Assembly (NCBI GenBank): GCA_026710425.1 | Contig: JAPORB010000071.1 | Location: 1-41,510, forward strand | DNA: 41,510 bases | Reading direction: 5' to 3' | Origin: Gammaproteobacteria bacterium | GTDB lineage: Bacteria > Pseudomonadota > Gammaproteobacteria > Pseudomonadales > Pseudohongiellaceae | In this document: positions 1 to 8,425 of the stretch, in pieces | Position numbering within the stretch: position 1 is the first letter of the stretch | Layout: each line of letters opens with the position of its first letter | Notes under the pieces: model-generated | What the model saw: the letters and a program-made list of their open reading frames with translations, nothing else | Databases searched by the model: none | Told to the model about the DNA's origin: nothing | Translations under genes and position numbers: made by a program

Positions 1-205
1 AACTTTACCCCAAAAAATGGTCATTATTGCCTGCTTTTCGGCATATTCTTTGTTTTTGATGAAATTCCACCCCAACCCAAAATGCCCAAAAATTATCTTT
101 AGGTGGGATACAGAAACCAAGTTATGACTGATTTTATTGCGGAAGTGGGAAATTGATTACAGGTTGGTGGGAATTAGTCCTTTTTTAGCCACAGTGCAAA
201 TGCCT
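1..205 (-). pseudogene. degraded reading frame at left edge, related to part of the 15.6-15.9 kb chimeric frame
   Basis: Read leftward, one frame runs from about 205 to the window edge with a single stop (TAA) near 155. Its first part, around VAKKGLIPTNL then SISHFRNK, matches residues 31-54 of the frame at 15551-15883 (VAKIGVIPTKL, SISDFLNK). After that it continues openly to the edge with no family I recognise. No start codon survives: a TGA lies just upstream. I read it as a decayed relative or a fragment carried by a repeat, not a working gene. The rest may lie outside the window. Confidence 0.35.
132..205 (+). repeat. 74-bp dispersed repeat, copy 1
   Basis: Ungapped match to 15721-15794 with 13 mismatches counted by eye (about 82% identity). 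Both copies include the shared core TTGGTGGGAATTA. Both lie in accessory DNA next to broken genes, and homology stops abruptly on both sides. No terminal inverted repeats are evident. Confidence 0.6.
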
Positions 206-285
206 CAGTTTAGCTTTTGACTATTTAACTTTTTTGCGTGAATATATTATCAGTTTACTATTGAAAGTATTTAGGGGTCGCCTAA

Positions 286-2013
286 ATGGGTAATGAAATA
301 CAATCAGACATAACTTTGCGATATGAAAAAGTGCCTAAAAAGAAAGCAACCGGTGCGACCTTTACTCCAAAAATATTGGCAGATTTCGTAGCTAGCAAAA
401 TTATGGAGAAAGTAACTAAGCTGCCAATTAACCGACCTCTCAGAGTTTTAGATCCTTCAATTGGGCACGGAGAACTTCTGATCAGCATGATGGAGCAACT
501 TGCCGGTAAATCCAAGGTTGGTGTAGCTATTTATGGATTTGAGACAGATCCGGAGTCAGTTGATATAGCCTATAACCGGCTTGAGAAACAATTCCCCGAT
601 GCTCACATTAGATTTTCGCAAGAAAATTTTCTTGAGTATGTGCTGCGGAATTTAGAACATGGAAGGCTAATACGTAATCCTGAGAAATCTCTTCCTGATT
701 TTTTCGATCTAATAGTTGCTAACCCTCCCTATGTGCGCACTCAAATTATGGGGGCTGTACAGTCACAGTATCTTTCTAATCAATTCGGACTCAGTGGTCG
801 TATTGATCTTTATCATGCTTTTATTCTTGGCATATCCGAGGTGCTTGGTGCTAAGGGGACCGCCGGATTAATCGTATCTAACCGTTTTATGACTACCCGC
901 TCTGGGGCTCCAATCAGGCGAGCACTTTACCACAGATTCAAGATTAGACATGCATGGGATCTAGGCGACACTAAGTTATTTAATGCTGCTGTTTTGCCTG
1001 CGGTATTACTAGTTAAAGGGAAAGATAATCAAGAGCCAGTAATACCTACTCTAACAACAATCTATGAGACAACTTGCACTGATTGCATTAAGGCCAGCGA
1101 TCCAATTTCTGCATTAAAGCATGAAGGAATGGTAGCTGTGCAAGATGGTCGCTTTTTTCAAGTTAAGCATGGTCAACTTACTACTAGTGGAGTATCAGAT
1201 GGAGTCTGGCGAATTGCAAACGATACTGTAGATTCATGGCTTGCGAGAGTTAAAGATCACACTTGGGGTACTTTCCTTGATATTGGCAAAATTCGTGTTG
1301 GAGTGAAAACATGTGCCGACAAAATTTTCATTCGTAATGATTGGGAGAGTTCTGGAGATCCTGAACTGGTCAGAAGACTTACTACTCACCACAATGCGAA
1401 CAGATTTAGGGCCAAAGATTTAAAGCATCCTGCAAGTATAATTTATCCGCATGAAGTCATCGATGGACGTCGGCAGGCCGTAGATTTGAAAGGTTACCCT
1501 CGTAGCCGTATCTACTTTGAGAAGCATCGACAAGCACTGGAAGGGCGGCGATATGTTATTGAAGCAGGGCGAATGTGGTATGAAATTTGGGTTCCACAAG
1601 ACCCAGATGCATGGAATCAACCAAAGTTGGTGTTTCGTGATATCTCAGCGGAACCGACATTTTGGGTTGATTTAAGTGGATCAGTTGTAAACGGGGATTG
1701 TTATTGGCTCACAGCTCAAAATTCTTCGCAAACAGAATTACTATGGTTAGCAGTAGCAGTTGGCAACTCCACGTTCATTGAGAAATATTATGATGTTTGC
1801 TTCAATAATAGACTCTATGCAGGACGAAGGCGGTACATGACTCAGTATGTTGAGAGATTTCCATTACCAGATCCTAAAAGTGGTATTGGCAAGGCAATTA
1901 TTGAATTTGCACAAAAAATATACAATACCAACTCGTTGCCAGAAAACGTGAATCTCCAAGAAGAAGTAAATATGATGGTATGGGAATCCCTAACAGGTAG
2001 CGTACCAGATTAA
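286..2013 (+). CDS. adenine-specific DNA methyltransferase, Eco57I/TaqI-like class
   Basis: Predicted to transfer a methyl group from S-adenosylmethionine to the N6 of adenine in a specific DNA sequence. Visible motifs: TFTPKILADF (residues 26-35, motif X region), DPSIGHGELL (56-65, AdoMet-binding motif I), an acidic residue in GFETD (motif II), and NPPYV (146-150, catalytic motif IV). The C-terminal half (about 230-575) would be the target-recognition part. Length (575 aa) suits lone or type II gamma-class methyltransferases. A good ribosome binding site, AGGGG, lies about 8 nt before the ATG. The gene looks richer in A+T than the housekeeping genes, suggesting transfer. No intact restriction enzyme lies beside it, but a 90-codon frame converges on its 3' end with a 4-nt overlap and may be the remains of a partner. 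It may be an orphan or protective methylase now. Confidence 0.85.
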   Translation: MGNEIQSDITLRYEKVPKKKATGATFTPKILADFVASKIMEKVTKLPINRPLRVLDPSIGHGELLISMMEQLAGKSKVGVAIYGFETDPESVDIAYNRLEKQFPDAHIRFSQENFLEYVLRNLEHGRLIRNPEKSLPDFFDLIVANPPYVRTQIMGAVQSQYLSNQFGLSGRIDLYHAFILGISEVLGAKGTAGLIVSNRFMTTRSGAPIRRALYHRFKIRHAWDLGDTKLFNAAVLPAVLLVKGKDNQEPVIPTLTTIYETTCTDCIKASDPISALKHEGMVAVQDGRFFQVKHGQLTTSGVSDGVWRIANDTVDSWLARVKDHTWGTFLDIGKIRVGVKTCADKIFIRNDWESSGDPELVRRLTTHHNANRFRAKDLKHPASIIYPHEVIDGRRQAVDLKGYPRSRIYFEKHRQALEGRRYVIEAGRMWYEIWVPQDPDAWNQPKLVFRDISAEPTFWVDLSGSVVNGDCYWLTAQNSSQTELLWLAVAVGNSTFIEKYYDVCFNNRLYAGRRRYMTQYVERFPLPDPKSGIGKAIIEFAQKIYNTNSLPENVNLQEEVNMMVWESLTGSVPD

Positions 2014-2282
2014 AGGTGATAATCCTGATTAGTATAGAAATCTTTAGGAAGATGTAGTTGTATCTTCTTATCGACAGAATTTCCTTTCATCTGTGGAAAT
2101 CTATTAAAAAATTGCTCTCCAATACTCAAAATCAAGTGAGTAAGCCTTATGCTTTCGCCTTCTTTAATTGCATGATACTCTTTAAAGCAGGCATAATATG
2201 AAAAAAGGTGAAGATTAGTAAATTCTACACAATCAAGTAAAAATATTTCGGTTAGTGCAAGAGAATAGTCATAGTAAGACTG
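2010..2282 (-). pseudogene. 90-codon open frame without start, convergent with the methyltransferase
   Basis: A leftward frame of 90 codons ends at 2010 and overlaps the 3' end of the methyltransferase by 4 nt. It is bounded upstream by TGA at 2283-2285 and has no ATG until codon 65, so it is not a standard gene. Its composition looks protein-like (for example LLDCVEFTNLHLF, LTHLILSIGEQFFNRF, QLHLPKDFY). I do not recognise a family. Convergent methylase and restriction genes with touching ends are common in type II systems, so the C-terminal remnant of a restriction enzyme is a reasonable guess, but nothing in the residues proves it. The C15 tract lies just upstream. Confidence 0.45.
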
Positions 2283-2299
2283 TCAATCTTTGTCTATAT

Positions 2300-2314
2300 C
2301 CCCCCCCCCCCCCC
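2300..2314. repeat. homopolymer tract of 15 C (15 G on the minus strand)
   Basis: An uninterrupted run of 15 C. Such tracts change length by slippage and often switch genes on and off, including restriction-modification genes. On the minus strand an ATG overlaps the first G. Checking tract lengths of 14, 15 and 16, each leads to a stop soon after the tract (TGA, TGA or TAG). None opens into the 90-codon frame downstream, because TGA at 2283-2285 blocks that frame. It could also influence promoter spacing. A length error in the assembly is possible. Confidence 0.8.
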
Positions 2315-2452
2315 ATCAAGAGTATCAATAACATAAACTACCCATATAGAGAATATTACTACTAACTCTATGTACGACTCCGACTAAACGCCTAATAAGC
2401 AGTATCTGCTGGAATATGCCTGGCGGAATAAAAACTGTGAAACTTAATACCA

Positions 2453-2551
2453 TTACCCCGCAAGTTCTAGCGGCAGATCCTCCAACTTCCAAAGTAGTGA
2501 TTCCAGCAACAACTTTGGATTGTGGTTACTACCATTATGTAGCTGTCTGAC
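2453..2551 (-). pseudogene. stranded 3' end of a second holB copy
   Basis: A 32-codon leftward frame ending in TAA reads like the C-terminus of the intact HolB encoded at 5485-6528. Shared pieces are VR-L, GSN, NP and LLLESLLW, followed by leucines at matching spacing; about 20 of 32 residues are identical. DNA identity is also high (roughly three quarters), with many changes at third codon positions. Upstream of VRQL similarity fades within a few codons. It begins about 50 bp after the stop of the MmeI-type gene, so that gene is bracketed by two holB ends. It is a fragment and not expected to be expressed. Confidence 0.85.
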
Positions 2552-2599
2552 CGGCTTTGAATCTGAAAAAAGGACAATTTGAGGGAAAGAATTTAGGCA

Positions 2600-5350
2600 T
2601 TACTGATGCTTCAATCTCAACTGATTCTTTACATAAAGAAAAAACAAATGCTCTACCCTTTCTCTTTCGGACTTGAAAGGTGCTTTCCGATATAACTTGT
2701 CAACTGCCACATCGACAGTATTATGTGCTTTTCTCAGGGCAGCTGGCATATAAATCGGATCATAAAGATCAGATAATGATGAATCTGAAACAGAGGCTCT
2801 CGCGTCTATAATTGCCTGTGCCAATACTTCTAATCGTTTAGCTTGTACATTGTTGATCCTCGGCCATGGAAAGGTATTGTATACCATGCCTATTGAGTAA
2901 CGGTAGCTATTACCCAGACGACCTCCAATATAACGCATCCAGGCCATATGCATTTTTGAGGTCAGAACAGCAAATTTAGATCTATCGGTATCCAGCATAA
3001 CCTTGACCAAATTGCTCGGAATAACCGGAGGGTTAAGCCAGCCAATGGGAAGATACTCGCGCCTGAAAGTGCTGACTTCTGGTATTACCAGAAAAGGCAT
3101 TTCTGGAATTACTGCTACATGAAATCTGGTTGGAGTTTCAGCAAGTTTCTGGGTCTGTTTACTTCTACTTCTGCGTCGAAGATCCCTGACCGCAGAAATT
3201 CGCTTTGATACTTCGGGAAGTGCTTTCAGCTCGGCAGGGCTTGCAGATGCCAAATATAAGATCCAACGCTTTCCACCATCCATAAACTCCCGAGCTCCAA
3301 CAAAGGGACGAAGGAACTTTTCTGCGGATGGCTCCATCATGAGAAAAGCCTCCCTACCCTCCTCATCGAATATATAGTGCCCTCCATCAATGGGTTTTGA
3401 TCCAATAACCAGTCTGGAAAGCCCATTGATTGGTTTTGTAGTCTCGCTGACCAGAATATGCCTGTCAGAGAGAGTTCCTGCATCACACAAATAGGCTGTT
3501 ATCGCCTTGTGTCTGCTCTCCTCCGGCTCTCCCTTGATATCAGAGTACATGAACAGCTTTTTTTCAGCAGGTTCATGTTCACGATGACAAAGCCCTATGA
3601 TTACCACAAAAACATTTGCTTTCCCTCGTGCATCAGAACCCCAAGCGAAGGTTTGATGGGCAAAACAAATTTCCAAACCGTACTTATGAAACAATAATGG
3701 CCAAAGCTGGCCTACCTGCTCTCCCTGTGTAATTGAATTGGTTGCTACAAAGCCAATTTTGCTGCCTCTACCCTTAATGAACTCCCCTGCCTTGATAAAC
3801 CACGCAGTCACATAGTCCAAAGTACCGCCAGATCCGCCTAGATTGGCTATTTTCCTTACCTGATACCGTTGCTTTTCATCTTGATATTTGGCACCGACAA
3901 AAGGTGGATTGCCAAATAAATAATTGCATCGTTTAGGTGATATCAGTTCAGTCCAATCCAGCTCTAAGGCATCACCATGGCGAATATTTGGAGACTTCAG
4001 CAAAGGAATACGAACATAGGACTGGCCAAACTCAAGGCTAAGTCTATTGTTCATCATGTGATCCATCATCCACATGGCTACTTCAGCTATCCTGACCGGA
4101 AATTCACTAATTTCTAAGCCATAAAACTGGTCAACATCCACTTTTGATAACGTCGATATATCCAGAGTCAGTTGCTTATTCCGTCTTAGGGCAACAAGCA
4201 GATCAAGTTCCAACTGACGCAGTTCACGGTAGGCAATGACCAGAAAATTCCCGCAACCACAGGCAGGATCAAAGAAGGTTAGTTTCGAGAGCTTATTGTG
4301 AAAATCCCGCAATTTTTTCAGACGTTGAGTCTTTCTGGCATTGAGTGAATCAAACTCGGCTCGTAACTCGTCTAGAAACAACGAGCTGATTACTTTCATA
4401 ATATTCTTTTCAGTCGTATAGTGAGCACCTTTCTTTCGGCGTTCCTCCCTGTCCATAACTGACTGAAACAGTGCACCAAAAATAGCAGGCGAAATAGCAT
4501 CCCATGAAAACTCAGAGGCATCAATTAATGCCTGCCGCATTTCACTATCGAAGGACGGGATAGGTAGCCGATCAGCAAATAATTCACCATTGACAAAGGG
4601 AAAAGTAGCGAGGTCTTCATCTATTGTTGTGTATCGCTTGCCCACAGGTGTGTTGATAGTTTCAAATAGGTTTGTAAGCCATTGACCGAGGTTCGTCCCG
4701 TCTTCAGATGTTCTGTCTTTGATTAGATTTTCAAAAATGCCACGAGGCTCAAAAATCCCAGTATCATCAGCAAACAAGCAAAAAAGCAATCTGACAAGGA
4801 ATTGCTCCAAATCATGACCCACATAGCCCGAACCCATCAGGCTATCATGGACTTGCCCCATCAATTCAGATGCTTCAATATTTACGGGGTCTTGATCCTT
4901 GAAAGTCCGCTTTTGCAGACCGATGATAAACCCGAGCTTTTCAACGTTTTCATGTAGCTTGTTTAATGTGAATTCAGTTTCCGTGCCTTCCTCTAGATCA
5001 TAAAGTTCAAAACTTTGAAAGTCGCTCAGCAACATATAACGAGGGTGCTCGGTGGCTTTCAGGCCAAGAAAATACTCCTCCGCCTGTTTCCGCGCTTTAG
5101 AGAGATCCCTGCCCGCACTTTTCTGCTCTACCAGCAAAACACCAGGCCAAAATAAGTCGATATAGCCTTGCCTGTCATTGAGCTTTTTGACCTGCCTCTC
5201 ATAGACAGCAATGCGACGGCGTTTTACCCCAAATACTTCAAAAAACTCATTGTAGAAACTCTGGGTTTCACCCCTTTCATAGCGCGCATTAGCCCAGTCT
5301 CTAGAAAATTGCTTGGCTCTTACCCGTATCTCATTCCAGCTTAATCGCAT
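2600..5350 (-). CDS. MmeI-family (type IIL/IIG) single-chain restriction endonuclease and methyltransferase
   Basis: One polypeptide expected to recognise an asymmetric site, methylate one adenine and cut at a distance. The 916 aa match MmeI (919 aa) from end to end. N-terminal nuclease: YIDLFWPGVLLVEQK (residues 63-77) gives D65, E75 and K77, a complete PD-(D/E)XK centre. A helical linker follows. Methyltransferase: FFDPACGCGNFLV (359-371, AdoMet motif I) and GNPPFVG (480-486, catalytic motif IV). The target-recognition domain lies about 620-830, with GGRLGNSYRYS at 809-819 and YNTFPW at 824-829. At the place where MmeI has E806 and R808, which help read one base of its site, this protein has G813 and S815, so specificity probably differs. 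All catalytic motifs are present and the frame is intact. The 134 bp upstream hold a GATAAA/TTTATC palindrome near 5377-5390. It lies between the intact and stranded holB 3' ends. Confidence 0.93.
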   Translation of the reverse strand: MRLSWNEIRVRAKQFSRDWANARYERGETQSFYNEFFEVFGVKRRRIAVYERQVKKLNDRQGYIDLFWPGVLLVEQKSAGRDLSKARKQAEEYFLGLKATEHPRYMLLSDFQSFELYDLEEGTETEFTLNKLHENVEKLGFIIGLQKRTFKDQDPVNIEASELMGQVHDSLMGSGYVGHDLEQFLVRLLFCLFADDTGIFEPRGIFENLIKDRTSEDGTNLGQWLTNLFETINTPVGKRYTTIDEDLATFPFVNGELFADRLPIPSFDSEMRQALIDASEFSWDAISPAIFGALFQSVMDREERRKKGAHYTTEKNIMKVISSLFLDELRAEFDSLNARKTQRLKKLRDFHNKLSKLTFFDPACGCGNFLVIAYRELRQLELDLLVALRRNKQLTLDISTLSKVDVDQFYGLEISEFPVRIAEVAMWMMDHMMNNRLSLEFGQSYVRIPLLKSPNIRHGDALELDWTELISPKRCNYLFGNPPFVGAKYQDEKQRYQVRKIANLGGSGGTLDYVTAWFIKAGEFIKGRGSKIGFVATNSITQGEQVGQLWPLLFHKYGLEICFAHQTFAWGSDARGKANVFVVIIGLCHREHEPAEKKLFMYSDIKGEPEESRHKAITAYLCDAGTLSDRHILVSETTKPINGLSRLVIGSKPIDGGHYIFDEEGREAFLMMEPSAEKFLRPFVGAREFMDGGKRWILYLASASPAELKALPEVSKRISAVRDLRRRSRSKQTQKLAETPTRFHVAVIPEMPFLVIPEVSTFRREYLPIGWLNPPVIPSNLVKVMLDTDRSKFAVLTSKMHMAWMRYIGGRLGNSYRYSIGMVYNTFPWPRINNVQAKRLEVLAQAIIDARASVSDSSLSDLYDPIYMPAALRKAHNTVDVAVDKLYRKAPFKSERERVEHLFFLYVKNQLRLKHQ

Positions 5351-5484
5351 ATTGAAACCAACACTTACTTTGAACGATAAAGTTTTATCAACAACAATTG
5401 GCTCCCTTAGCTCACCCTATGCTTTAGACTGATTACTCTCCAGTCGCTCACACAGAGCTTGGCGACAATATTGCTGCTATTGAC

Positions 5485-6528
5485 TCATTTCCCGGTAAGC
5501 CCCAGCTGCAGTTCCTTCCACTGCCAAAGTAAAGATTCAAGCAACAGTTGTGGATTGGGGTTGCTGCCACTTCTCAGCTTTCTGACAGCCTCAAGTGTTG
5601 TCTGATAAAACCCGGCAAGCTCCCTAATCTGAGCCTTCCTGCCCGAAGCTGAACCAGAAAACGCAGCAAGTCGGTCCAGCACTTCCCGAAGAGGTGAATC
5701 CTTAGTCGATTCCAACTGCATACCAATAATTCCTTTGATCAGCCCAGACGCTGTTTCTTGCAGACATTCAATGGCCGTTGTTTCTCCAAGTTTTATTGCC
5801 TTATTAACCAGCTGTTGGGGATTCTGCTTATTTTGTATCAACGAGCAGAGTTCATGCACAAATTCTTCCCTTCCACTCAAACTCCCATCGCCAGCTAGCT
5901 CTATTGCCTTAAGCGGACGATTATTAGTGACCACCAGTAACTTGACTGGATCAATTTCCGGATCTAGATATTGTTGCAGCCATTCGCAGGCCTGATCAAA
6001 ACCAGGAGATGTGAACTGCAATCGCTGACATCGGCTGCGAATGGTCGAGCTTAAACCGCCAGGTGAATCACTAAGGAGAAATAGATAGGTCCCCGGTACC
6101 GGTTCCTCAAGCGTCTTTAGCAATGCATTGAAAGCACTGCTGTTCATCTGATGAGCATGATTGATGATGGCTATTTTTAGACCACCAGCAAAACTTGTTT
6201 GCACCGCATAATCGGCAAGATCCCTTATCTGCTCAATCTTGATATCCCTTGATCCCTCCTCCGGTCCTAGGTAACGAATGTCCGGATGGTTGTTTTTCAA
6301 GGTCAGTTGGCAACTGCGGCACATACCACAGGGCTGCTTCTGTTCGGGATTCTCACACAGCATCAGGCGGGCAAAATGGCGGGCAAACAGAGCCTTGCCC
6401 AGCCCTGCCGGACCTGCCAGCAAATAAGCATGGGCCAGTTTGTTGCTGTCATGTTGCAACCACAAACGCCGCCACTGTTTGGTCTGCCAGGGAAAAGGTA
6501 ACTGCTGGGCAATTTCAGCAATATCCAT
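5485..6528 (-). CDS. holB: DNA polymerase III subunit delta'
   Basis: Clamp-loader subunit delta' (347 aa), which works with delta and tau/gamma to load the sliding clamp at the replication fork. AAA+ features: GPAGLGKA (39-46, Walker A), a zinc module with C58, C67, C70 and C73, and a sensor-1/SRC region STIRSRCQ (160-167). The likely start is the ATG at 6528, which overlaps the tmk stop as TGATG; a TTG one codon earlier is possible. It is the last gene of the leftward fab-mltG-tmk-holB block. In Pseudomonas pilZ usually follows; here the MmeI-type gene does. The last 33 codons are duplicated at 2453-2551, so the present C-terminus may have been supplied by incoming DNA. Confidence 0.95.
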   Translation of the reverse strand: MDIAEIAQQLPFPWQTKQWRRLWLQHDSNKLAHAYLLAGPAGLGKALFARHFARLMLCENPEQKQPCGMCRSCQLTLKNNHPDIRYLGPEEGSRDIKIEQIRDLADYAVQTSFAGGLKIAIINHAHQMNSSAFNALLKTLEEPVPGTYLFLLSDSPGGLSSTIRSRCQRLQFTSPGFDQACEWLQQYLDPEIDPVKLLVVTNNRPLKAIELAGDGSLSGREEFVHELCSLIQNKQNPQQLVNKAIKLGETTAIECLQETASGLIKGIIGMQLESTKDSPLREVLDRLAAFSGSASGRKAQIRELAGFYQTTLEAVRKLRSGSNPNPQLLLESLLWQWKELQLGLTGK

Positions 6529-7169
6529 CAATCCGCTCCACCCAGCCGCTGGTGCAGGGCCGCCAGCACAGCCCGGCGGACAGTCGGAAAATCCTCTTCA
6601 GCGTTAATTACCACACAGCGTTCTGGCTCGGCTTGGGCAATATCAAGATAACAGGACCTAACCCTGTCAAAAAATTCTAGCTTTTCAATCTCGAAGCGAT
6701 CCAGATCACCTCGCTGCCTGGCCCTTTCCAACCCAACGCGGGGTTCCATGTCCAGAATGATGGTTAGGTCTGGCCGTAATTCCCTTTGCACAAGTGTTTC
6801 CAACTGGCCGACCAGTTCTGAGTTAAGCTTGCGACCACATCCCTGGTAGGCATAAGTCGCATCGGTAAACCGATCGCATAATACCCAGTCGCCTGAATCT
6901 AAAGAAGGCTTAATCAGCGATGCAATATGTTGTGCCCGAGCAGCAAAAACCAGTAGCAGTTCGGCTAATGGATTCATGGTTTCATCATGCTTATCCAGCA
7001 ATAGCCTACGCATCTTCTCGGCAATCAAGGTTCCGCCCGGCTCCCTGGTTTGTACATAATCGATCCCCTGCTCCTCCAGATATGTTTTAATTACATCGAT
7101 ATTGGTGCTTTTGCCAGCCCCCTCACCGCCTTCCACCGTAATGAATTTGCCGCGGGCTTTACTCATCAT
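6528..7169 (-). CDS. tmk: thymidylate kinase
   Basis: Phosphorylates dTMP to dTDP with ATP in the cytoplasm, an essential step of dTTP synthesis. P-loop GGEGAGKST near residues 14-22, the DRF segment in CDRFTDATYAYQG (nucleotide-binding DRX motif), and a lid region with RARQRGDLDR. With the start placed at the double ATG (7169 or 7166) the protein is 213 or 212 aa, matching E. coli Tmk (213); an open frame continues upstream inside mltG but has no family support. The start overlaps the 3' end of mltG by about 8-11 nt, and the stop overlaps the holB ATG by 1 nt, so the three genes are probably translationally coupled. Confidence 0.95.
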   Translation of the reverse strand: MMSKARGKFITVEGGEGAGKSTNIDVIKTYLEEQGIDYVQTREPGGTLIAEKMRRLLLDKHDETMNPLAELLLVFAARAQHIASLIKPSLDSGDWVLCDRFTDATYAYQGCGRKLNSELVGQLETLVQRELRPDLTIILDMEPRVGLERARQRGDLDRFEIEKLEFFDRVRSCYLDIAQAEPERCVVINAEEDFPTVRRAVLAALHQRLGGAD

Positions 7170-8220
7170 TGCCGCATTGCAGGTTTTGACCGGAGATTGG
7201 TTTGTTATCGTGCTGCTGATTTTCCTGTTGCATGCGCCGATATTGATTGACTGCCACATTGTGCTCTTCCAGAGTGGCAGAAAATTTATGTCGGCCATCG
7301 CCAGTTGCGACAAAATATAGATAGTCCGAAGGCAATGGGTTTAGGCTTGCCTTGATGGAATCAGTCCCCGGCAAGGCAATAGGCGTTGGTGGCAACCCAT
7401 TAATCCGGTAGGTATTGTAAGGAGTCATAGTATTCAGGTCGGCACGGGTGAGCTTGCCAGTATGGCCGACTCCGAGACCGTAGATGACCGTTGGATCTGA
7501 CTGTAGCCGCATGTTTTTTTCCAATCGTCGTACAAATACGCCAGCGATATGCCCTTTTTCACTGCTAACGCCGGCCTCTTTTTCAATAATTGAGGCCATA
7601 ATCAAGGCTTCTGTTGCTGATTTATATGGGAGTGAGCTGGCTTGTGTCTGCCACAATTCGTCCAAGATTTGTTGCTGACGATCACGTGCTCGACGCAGAA
7701 TATCTAGATCACTGGTGCCACGAGTGAAAAAATAGGTATCCGGGTGCAACATTCCCTCCGGATTGTCTAAGTCAAGGGAAAGCAGACTAGCCAACTGGGC
7801 GGCATTGGTGTCGGCAAGGGTATGCTCTAGTGCGTCCATACCGGTCATTACCGCCAGTGCCTGGCTCAAGGTCCAGCCTTCGATAAAGGTAATACGGTAC
7901 TGTACTACCTCACCAGACACCAACAAGGCCACAAGATCGGCCATACTCAGTCCTGGCTCCAGCCGATATTCGCCTGCCTTGATAGCATCAGCTGTGCCTA
8001 AAAGTCGAACAGCAAGTTTTAGCAGACGGATATTGGATACTATATTTTGGGCTTTCAATTCACGGGCAATGGTACCCAGGGAACTGCCCGACTCAATAAC
8101 AAACAATTGAGGGGCACTCAGGCTCTTAAGTGGAGCCAGATAACTGGCCCGCAAGGCCGAGAGGCTTGCCGTAGCCAGCAGTAACAGGACAAGGAGAATC
8201 CAAGTCAAATTTTGCTTCAC
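7159..8220 (-). CDS. mltG: endolytic murein transglycosylase MltG (YceG)
   Basis: Inner-membrane lytic transglycosylase that cuts nascent peptidoglycan strands and helps set glycan length. 353 aa with one N-terminal membrane segment (about 5-27, LTWILLVLLLLATASL). A LysM-like region follows, and the catalytic YceG domain contains ASIIEKEAG (209-217; the conserved catalytic glutamate is in this EKE) and QSDPTVIYGLG. The conserved C-terminal segment is YLYFVATGDGRHKFSATLEEH. Start GTG has GGGAG about 7 nt upstream. In most gammaproteobacteria pabC sits between fabF and mltG; here 205 bp without a recognisable gene take its place. Confidence 0.95.
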   Translation of the reverse strand: MKQNLTWILLVLLLLATASLSALRASYLAPLKSLSAPQLFVIESGSSLGTIARELKAQNIVSNIRLLKLAVRLLGTADAIKAGEYRLEPGLSMADLVALLVSGEVVQYRITFIEGWTLSQALAVMTGMDALEHTLADTNAAQLASLLSLDLDNPEGMLHPDTYFFTRGTSDLDILRRARDRQQQILDELWQTQASSLPYKSATEALIMASIIEKEAGVSSEKGHIAGVFVRRLEKNMRLQSDPTVIYGLGVGHTGKLTRADLNTMTPYNTYRINGLPPTPIALPGTDSIKASLNPLPSDYLYFVATGDGRHKFSATLEEHNVAVNQYRRMQQENQQHDNKPISGQNLQCGNDE

Positions 8221-8425
8221 GGCTGCTCCCCGAACATTCTCCTGAATTGCATGGAAAAACTATAGCATCAGCTTATGCCGCCAGAGGTAATTGAGCTTAA
8301 TAAGGATGTGCAAGTGACTAATCCAATTAACTAAAATGGCTTGAAGAGAGTACTTTTGCAGATTTCTGGTGCTTGATGCTTCGGCAAATATGATTAGGAA
8401 GCAGGTAATGGAACAAGGCTTTCTC

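Noticed and set aside
2283..2314. C15 tract as a direct on/off switch of the 90-codon frame
   Set aside because: All three reading phases after the tract meet a stop, and TGA at 2283-2285 blocks the phase that would enter the frame.
2600..5350. BREX PglX or other phage-defence methyltransferase identity for the 916-aa protein
   Set aside because: Length, N-terminal PD-(D/E)XK nuclease and end-to-end similarity fit MmeI; no BREX partner genes are present.
6249..6680. Plus-strand frames opposite holB and tmk
   Set aside because: Shadow frames of well-supported genes with no independent evidence.
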